Origin: Lachnospiraceae bacterium UBA7076
GTDB lineage: Bacteria > Bacillota > Clostridia > Lachnospirales > Lachnospiraceae
DNA length: 64,000 bases
NCBI GenBank assembly: GCA_002493625.1
Contig: DKZK01000025.1
Span: forward strand, 1 to 64,000
Direction: 5' to 3'
The notes below the pieces were generated by a model that had not been told where the DNA came from, did no database searches, and worked only from the letters and a program-made list of their open reading frames with translations. Below are positions 58,727 to 64,000 of this stretch, one piece after another. Made by a program: the position numbers and the translations under genes. Position 1 is the first letter of the stretch. Each line of letters opens with the position of its first letter.

Positions 58727-61564
58727 ATGTCCAATATTCGTGAAATACTGACATCAATAAAAGAAATAATTTTAGACTATGTAAAGCACAGGCTGTTTCC
58801 CATCACTATGCTTATTATCGTGCTTTTTTTTCTCCTTGTAAGGAGACTTTTTGTGCTCCAGATTATAGAGGGCGATGAGCATGTGGAAAACTTTATCTAT
58901 AAGACGGAACGGACATTAAAAATAGAAGCGGTGCGTGGGAATATATTTGACCGCAACGGAAAGCTGATTGCATACAATGAGCTTTCATATTCCGTTGTAT
59001 ACAGCAATGACAATGCAGTTTCCGTGCGGGCAGACGAGCTTGGAATATCTGAGACTGAACTGAAAAATGATATTGTGCACAAAACAATTCAGATTCTTGA
59101 ACAAAACGGCGACGACCTTTTTGTTGATTTTCCGATTGAGGTAATGCCTTCGGGAAACTATAACTTTACAATTTCCGGTACTTCCTTAAATAATTTCAAG
59201 AGGGATGTATTTGCGGCAAACAGCTTTGACGAGCTGACCGATGAGCGCAAGAACGCCACGGCGGACGATATTGTTACGTTTTTGTGCAACGAACGATTTG
59301 AAATATCAGATAAGTATTCAAAGGCTGAAAAGCTGAAAATTCTTTCCTGCCGTTACAAGCTGTGGCTGAACCGATTCCAGCAGTATATGCCTGTTACCAT
59401 AGCTTATGACATAAGCGAGGAGAGCAATGCCGCAATAAATGAATATTCTGACGAGCTGCTCGGAATGCAGGTATCCGTTAAGTCACTCAGAAAATATAAT
59501 GATGCGGAATATTTTGCGCATATAATCGGTTATACCGGTATTATATCCGATACGGAGCTTACTGACCTTAACGAAAAAAATCCCATAACAAAATACACCT
59601 CCGAGGACGTAGTTGGAAAAACAGGAATTGAGCAGTATTGTCAGGACTATTTAAGAGGCACCAGCGGCTATGAGAGAATGTATGTGGATAATCTGGGAAA
59701 GGTGATTGAAACAATTGAGACTGTGCCTGCATCAGCCGGAAATGACATATATCTCACCATTGATTCCGATTTACAAAAATACTGCTACGACACATTGGAG
59801 CGTGAAATTGCGTCAATTATACTTTCAAACCTTACGCCTGAGCTTTATGTAACACCGACAGAAAATCCTGAAATATCCATATCAAGTGTATATTACGGAC
59901 TTTTCTACAATCATTACATTTCTATGGATGAAATGGCGCGTGAGGATGCCTCCGATCTGGAAAAACGGGTGTACGCAAGCTTTGTAAACAGAAAAGAGGA
60001 TATTATATCAAGAATAGAAAGAATCATAAAAACCGATCACACAATATTGGCAAATCTTGATGTTGAATATCAGGATTATATGGAATATATATGTGAATTT
60101 TTAAGTGAGGCGGGCGTGTTAAATACTTCCCTTATATCCTCTGACAGCAAGGAGTTTATTGATTATGTAAATAACCGAACGTCCCTTGCAGACTATCTGA
60201 AATATGCAATAAGCGTGGATGCAATAAATATTGACATGCTTGAAACACCGAGCAGCTATTATGATACGGATGAAATTTACGACGTTCTTTGTGATTATAT
60301 TGTAAAATGTCTGAGAGATGATGCAGATTTCGACAATGAAATAATAAAAAGTATGATACAATCTGCTGAAATATCAGGTGGCGATGTAATTGACCTTCTC
60401 TATGAGCAGGAGGTACTTTCTGCGAAAAATGATGTGGAATATGGAGAGTACAAGCGGGGATTATATGGTCCATATGAATTTTTCATCAAAAAAATTCAGA
60501 AGCTTGATATAACGCCTGCCATGCTTGCACTTGCTCCATGCTCAGGAGCCCTTATAGTAACAGATGTAAAAACCGGTGATGTTCTTGCCATGGTAAGCTA
60601 TCCAAGCTATGACAACAATTACCTTACAAATGAAATCAATGCCGAATACTATAACAGACTGCTCAGTGACAGGACAAGGCCGCTTTATAACAGAGCTACA
60701 CAGCTTCGGACGGCTCCCGGTTCAACCTATAAAGTATTATCGTCAGTTGCCGGATATTCGGAGGGAATCATAAATACCGATACAGCTTACTTATGCTATG
60801 ACGTGTTTGATAAAGTATCTCCTTCTCCAAAATGCTGGTACACTTACGGACACGGATATCTGAATGTGCAGCAGGCCATAGGACATTCCTGCAACATGTT
60901 CTTTTATAATGTAGGATATAATCTTGCGCTTGACGAGCATGGACAGTACAGTGATTCCTACGGACTTGAACGGCTTGCAAAATATGCGCATGCATTTGGG
61001 CTTGATACAACCTCAGGAGTTGAGATACCTGAAATATCTCCGAAGGTTTCCGACAGAGATGCAGTGCGAAGCGCAATCGGACAGGGAGGAAATTTATATG
61101 CGCCAATACAGCTTGCAAGGTATGCAACCACGGTTGCCAATTCAGGAACATGCTATAATCTTACGCTTATTGACAAGGTTACCGACTATGAAGGAAATCT
61201 TATATCAGACAATGAAGCAACCGTTTTGAACAGGGTGGAGCTCAGCGACCCGTCACAGTGGAATGTAATACATGCGGGAATGAAGGACGTTGTATCCTCA
61301 AGCAATGATTTACTCAGGTCCTTAAATGTTTCCGTTGCAGGAAAAACAGGTACGGCACAGGAAAGCGACACACAGGCAAACCATGCATTATTTATTTCCT
61401 ATGCGCCTTATGATGCCCCTGAGGTTGCAATCACCTGCGTTATACAAAACGGTTACTGGTCGGGAAATGCAAGGGAGGCAGCCGCCTTTGTCTATGCATA
61501 TTTATACGATCCTGAAAAGCTTGTGAATGCCCATATGAGCGGAGATAATGTCGGCTCCGATTAA
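58727..61564 (+). CDS. mrdA: Penicillin-binding protein 2 (class B, elongasome)
   Basis: 945 residues, far longer than the usual 600-720. N-terminal TM (about 25-45), dimerisation domain with RGNIFDRNGKLIAYNE, FAHIIGYTGIISDTELTDLN, GKTGIEQYCQDYLRGTSG. Transpeptidase: SxxK at Ser666 in APGSTYKVLS, SxN in GHSCNMFFY (about 721), KTG in VAGKTGTAQE (about 873). Between the dimerisation part and SxxK lies an insertion of about 230 residues (about 370-600), acidic and helical, rich in Asp/Glu/Ile. This is the elongation transpeptidase with MreCD and RodA. GGAGG 10 bases before the ATG. Confidence 0.94.
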   Translation: MSNIREILTSIKEIILDYVKHRLFPITMLIIVLFFLLVRRLFVLQIIEGDEHVENFIYKTERTLKIEAVRGNIFDRNGKLIAYNELSYSVVYSNDNAVSVRADELGISETELKNDIVHKTIQILEQNGDDLFVDFPIEVMPSGNYNFTISGTSLNNFKRDVFAANSFDELTDERKNATADDIVTFLCNERFEISDKYSKAEKLKILSCRYKLWLNRFQQYMPVTIAYDISEESNAAINEYSDELLGMQVSVKSLRKYNDAEYFAHIIGYTGIISDTELTDLNEKNPITKYTSEDVVGKTGIEQYCQDYLRGTSGYERMYVDNLGKVIETIETVPASAGNDIYLTIDSDLQKYCYDTLEREIASIILSNLTPELYVTPTENPEISISSVYYGLFYNHYISMDEMAREDASDLEKRVYASFVNRKEDIISRIERIIKTDHTILANLDVEYQDYMEYICEFLSEAGVLNTSLISSDSKEFIDYVNNRTSLADYLKYAISVDAINIDMLETPSSYYDTDEIYDVLCDYIVKCLRDDADFDNEIIKSMIQSAEISGGDVIDLLYEQEVLSAKNDVEYGEYKRGLYGPYEFFIKKIQKLDITPAMLALAPCSGALIVTDVKTGDVLAMVSYPSYDNNYLTNEINAEYYNRLLSDRTRPLYNRATQLRTAPGSTYKVLSSVAGYSEGIINTDTAYLCYDVFDKVSPSPKCWYTYGHGYLNVQQAIGHSCNMFFYNVGYNLALDEHGQYSDSYGLERLAKYAHAFGLDTTSGVEIPEISPKVSDRDAVRSAIGQGGNLYAPIQLARYATTVANSGTCYNLTLIDKVTDYEGNLISDNEATVLNRVELSDPSQWNVIHAGMKDVVSSSNDLLRSLNVSVAGKTGTAQESDTQANHALFISYAPYDAPEVAITCVIQNGYWSGNAREAAAFVYAYLYDPEKLVNAHMSGDNVGSD

Positions 61565-61581
61565 AAAATTGAGGTGATAAA

Positions 61582-62082
61582 TTGAAAAGAAATCCTGTTA
61601 TTGTCAAAGGTAATAATACAGGAATAAAACTGATAATGGATAATGACGCCTCCATAGAGGAGGTAATTGAGGAGCTAAAACGGAATTTTAAAGCATCCGG
61701 GCTTAAATCGAAAATCTCAAGTCCAATTACAGTTACCTTTGAAGGAAAACCGATAACAGAGGATGAAAAAACAGAAATTTGCAATTTCCTGAAATATACA
61801 GGTTTAAACATAGTAAACCAAAAGAAAGCTACAGAGATACCGAAAGAAATAAACAAAATACCTGATGAAAAGGACGGTCTGTTCTATATTGGAAACTTAA
61901 AAAGCGGACAGGCTCTTGATGCTGAGGAAAGCATCATTATTATAGGTGATATTGAAGCCGGAGCATGTGTCACTTCCAAGGGAAACGTGGTTGTCATAGG
62001 TCATATGAACGGCTACATAAAATCAGGCTGTGACGGAAGATGCGGCAGCTTTATATATGGTTTATTTCAGGAGGGATTATAA
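61582..62082 (+). CDS. minC: Septum site-determining protein MinC, short form
   Basis: 166 residues where about 200-230 is normal. The N-terminal FtsZ-inhibiting domain (about 1-85) starts NPVIVKGNNTGIKLIMDNDA. The C-terminal beta-helix (from about 105) contains the KSGQ version of the RSGQ MinD-contact motif and VIIGDIEAGACVTSKGNVVV. It breaks off after GHMNGYIKSGCDGRCGSFIY, so the last coil of the helix and tail (about 30 residues) are absent. The stop is at the MinD start (TAATG), which has AGGAGG, so the shortened end is not obviously a frameshift. Function may be reduced or altered. Confidence 0.9.
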   Translation: MKRNPVIVKGNNTGIKLIMDNDASIEEVIEELKRNFKASGLKSKISSPITVTFEGKPITEDEKTEICNFLKYTGLNIVNQKKATEIPKEINKIPDEKDGLFYIGNLKSGQALDAEESIIIIGDIEAGACVTSKGNVVVIGHMNGYIKSGCDGRCGSFIYGLFQEGL

Positions 62083-62891
62083 TGAGTGAAGTAATTGTAG
62101 TGACATCAGGTAAGGGCGGTGTAGGTAAGACGACCACAACCGCAAATGTGGGGTACAGCATTGCCTCCCACGGATACAAAACACTTTTGATAGACACTGA
62201 CATAGGCTTGCGTAACTTAGATGTAGTTATGGGACTTGAAAACAGGATTGTATATAATCTTGTTGATGTAATAGAAGGAAGCTGCAAGGCGTCACAGGCA
62301 ATTATAAAGGACAAGCAGCGTCCCGGGCTTTTTTTGCTTCCGGCAGCGCAGACAAGGGATAAAACCTCCGTATCGCCGGAGCAGATGAAAAAGCTTATCG
62401 AACAGCTTAAGCCGGAATTTGATTACATATTGATTGATTGTCCTGCCGGAATTGAACACGGCTTCAAAAATGCAATAGCAGGAGCAGACAGGGCAGTGGT
62501 CGTGACAACTCCGGAGGTATCTGCAATAAGGGATGCAGACAGAATCATAGGAATACTGGATGCAAATGAAATACCCCGGATTGACCTTGTAGTAAATAAA
62601 ATACGTCAGGACATGGTACGCCGCGGAGATATGATGTCAGTTGATGATGTGGTTGACATATTATCAATAAACCTTATTGGAGTTATATATGACGACGAGG
62701 ATATCGTAGTATCGTCCAATCGCGGCGAGCCAATTGCCGCAACGAGAAGCAAATCAGGAAACGCATACGAAAAAATTGCCCAAAAGCTTACCGGCGAATA
62801 TGTTGATAAAAGAAAAGAATATACAGGCTTATTAAAACTATTTAAGAAGAAGGATAAAAATGTTCACAAAGTTCAATCGCAAGGATTATAA
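62082..62891 (+). CDS. minD: Septum site-determining ATPase MinD
   Basis: 269 residues with the deviant Walker A GKGGVGKTTTTANVG, LIDTDIGLRNLDVVMGLENR, IDCPAGIEHGFKNA and a C-terminal KKDKNVHKV tail, near the membrane-targeting sequence LLKLFKKK. It recruits MinC to the membrane. ATG 62082 shares one base with the minC stop; AGGAGG 7 bases upstream. MinE does not follow; rodA begins inside its last codons. Confidence 0.95.
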   Translation: MSEVIVVTSGKGGVGKTTTTANVGYSIASHGYKTLLIDTDIGLRNLDVVMGLENRIVYNLVDVIEGSCKASQAIIKDKQRPGLFLLPAAQTRDKTSVSPEQMKKLIEQLKPEFDYILIDCPAGIEHGFKNAIAGADRAVVVTTPEVSAIRDADRIIGILDANEIPRIDLVVNKIRQDMVRRGDMMSVDDVVDILSINLIGVIYDDEDIVVSSNRGEPIAATRSKSGNAYEKIAQKLTGEYVDKRKEYTGLLKLFKKKDKNVHKVQSQGL

Positions 62892-63963
62892 TTTTAAACT
62901 GCTTATTACCGTAATAATGGCTATTATTATGGGAACTATTGTAATTTACAGCGCAAACAGCTCATATTTGTCAAGACAGATTGTGGGAATTGCCTTAAGT
63001 CTTACAATTATGATTTTTGTATCATTTATTGACTATAATTTTATATGTAAGTTTTACAGAGTACTTTATATTGTAAATGCAGTATTGCTTGTGCTTGTTC
63101 TGTTATTTGGCGTTACCGTAAACAACGCCAAAAGATGGATTGTTATTTTCGGAACTCAGTTTCAGCCCTCCGAGCTTTCAAAAATTTTTATGATAATATG
63201 TGTAGCTGCTTATCTGCACAAAAACAAATCAGACATAAATACCTTTAAATGTATTGCAGGGTATGCCATACTTTGTGCCATACCCTTATTTCTCATTCTC
63301 AGTGAGCCTGACCTTTCCACAACCCTATGTCTTGCGCTTATCCTTGTCACATTAATATATGTGTCAGGCTTAAGCTACAAAATAATCGGAATCATTCTGC
63401 TGATTTTCATTCCGCTTGCAGGCAGCTTCCTATGGTATATCAGAAGACCGGATCAAAGGCTGTTGCACCCGTATCAGGCAAACAGAATTTTGGAGTTTGT
63501 ATATCCGGGACAGTATGGAACCGATTTTTCACAGCAGGACAATTCAATCATGGCAATCGGCTCCGGCAGACTTACCGGAAAGGGCTTAAATACCTCCACC
63601 ATGGCAACGGTAAAGGATGCAAATTTTATTTCCGAACAGCAGACGGATTTTATATTCTCAGTAGTAGGAGAGGAATTAGGCTTTATCGGAAGCGTATTTA
63701 TTATTGCAATTTTATTACTAATAGTGTTACAATGTATAAGTATAGCCAGACGTGCAAAGGATATGACAGGAATGCTTATCGCCTCAGGTGTGGGGGTGCT
63801 TATTGCGTTTCAGTCTTTTATTAACATTGGCGTTGCAACAGGAATACTTCCAAATACCGGTATTCCATTACCATTTATCAGCTACGGACTAAGCTCGCTG
63901 CTAAGTATATCAATTGGAATCGGCATGGTATTAAATATCAGCATTCAAAAACTAAAATACTAA
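62860..63963 (+). CDS. rodA: Peptidoglycan glycosyltransferase RodA (SEDS family)
   Basis: 367 residues with about ten membrane helices. SEDS features: VNNAKRWIVIFGTQFQPSEL, SEPDLSTTLCLALIL, a GKGLNTSTM loop and the terminal ILPNTGIPLPFISYGLSSLL. It polymerises glycan strands with PBP2 as its partner. ATG 62860 overlaps minD by 32 bases; a good site (AAGAAGGA) lies in minD. Complete, with TAA at 63961. Confidence 0.94.
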   Translation: MFTKFNRKDYNFKLLITVIMAIIMGTIVIYSANSSYLSRQIVGIALSLTIMIFVSFIDYNFICKFYRVLYIVNAVLLVLVLLFGVTVNNAKRWIVIFGTQFQPSELSKIFMIICVAAYLHKNKSDINTFKCIAGYAILCAIPLFLILSEPDLSTTLCLALILVTLIYVSGLSYKIIGIILLIFIPLAGSFLWYIRRPDQRLLHPYQANRILEFVYPGQYGTDFSQQDNSIMAIGSGRLTGKGLNTSTMATVKDANFISEQQTDFIFSVVGEELGFIGSVFIIAILLLIVLQCISIARRAKDMTGMLIASGVGVLIAFQSFINIGVATGILPNTGIPLPFISYGLSSLLSISIGIGMVLNISIQKLKY

Positions 63964-63979
63964 AAGGAGAATCGCCTTA

Positions 63980-64000
63980 ATGAATATTGGTTTGATTGCT
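63980..64000 (+). CDS. mgsA: Start of a gene, probably methylglyoxal synthase (partial)
   Basis: ATG at 63980 preceded by AAAGGAGA at about 11 bases; the first seven residues MNIGLIA match the usual beginning of methylglyoxal synthase, which follows rodA in related Lachnospiraceae. The window ends here, so the call rests on seven residues and context. Confidence 0.6.

Overview
The window looks like a chromosome segment of a Lachnospiraceae-type member of the Clostridia. The evidence is moderate-to-low GC, strong AGGAGG ribosome binding sites, the gene order miaB-mutS-mutL-miaA-(methionine gamma-lyase-like)-DUF4321-radC-mreCD-pbp2-minCD-rodA-mgsA, and a Rae1/YacP nuclease domain fused to a TetM-like GTPase. 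No species assignment is possible from the sequence alone.

Region 1 (1 to about 22,450) is the right-hand part of a siphovirus-type prophage with HK97-like head genes. Its integrase and immunity region must lie left of the window. In order it holds early or middle genes (a ParB-less accessory protein, an HNH-like zinc protein, an ASCH-like protein), a small autonomous cassette (operator-promoter, two tiny membrane peptides, a possible ribbon-helix-helix protein, terminator), a possible late regulator, and a second autonomous cassette coding for a MORN-repeat membrane protein broken by one amber codon. Then come holin and amidase, HNH nuclease, terminase, portal, protease, capsid, connectors, tail tube, tail chaperones with a -1 frameshift site, tape measure, baseplate and a receptor-binding protein. 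The lysis genes lie before the terminase, not after the tail. A perfect 14-bp palindrome occurs three times across the prophage in unrelated contexts.

Region 2 (22,450-45,240) is chromosome: an orphan hybrid histidine kinase, a polysaccharide flippase, a Csp-like subtilase, the TetM/Rae1-type fusion, thioredoxin, a VanY-like carboxypeptidase, a TPR protein, HflX, an RsmF-like methyltransferase, a pseudouridine synthase, RecU, NadE and a run of small metabolic or unknown genes.

Region 3 (45,240-47,414) is a regulatory and accessory patch: a TtcA-like gene on the minus strand, a YneA-like SOS cell-division inhibitor behind three LexA boxes, tandem REP-like palindromes, and a RelE-type toxin-antitoxin pair with its own operator-overlapped promoter.

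Region 4 (47,477-64,000) is the mismatch-repair, tRNA-modification and cell-shape cluster. mreB is not between radC and mreC, minE is absent between minD and rodA, MinC is short, and PBP2 carries a large insertion. A second copy of the REP-like palindrome, inverted, lies at 56,247, and two related imperfect palindromes flank miaA.
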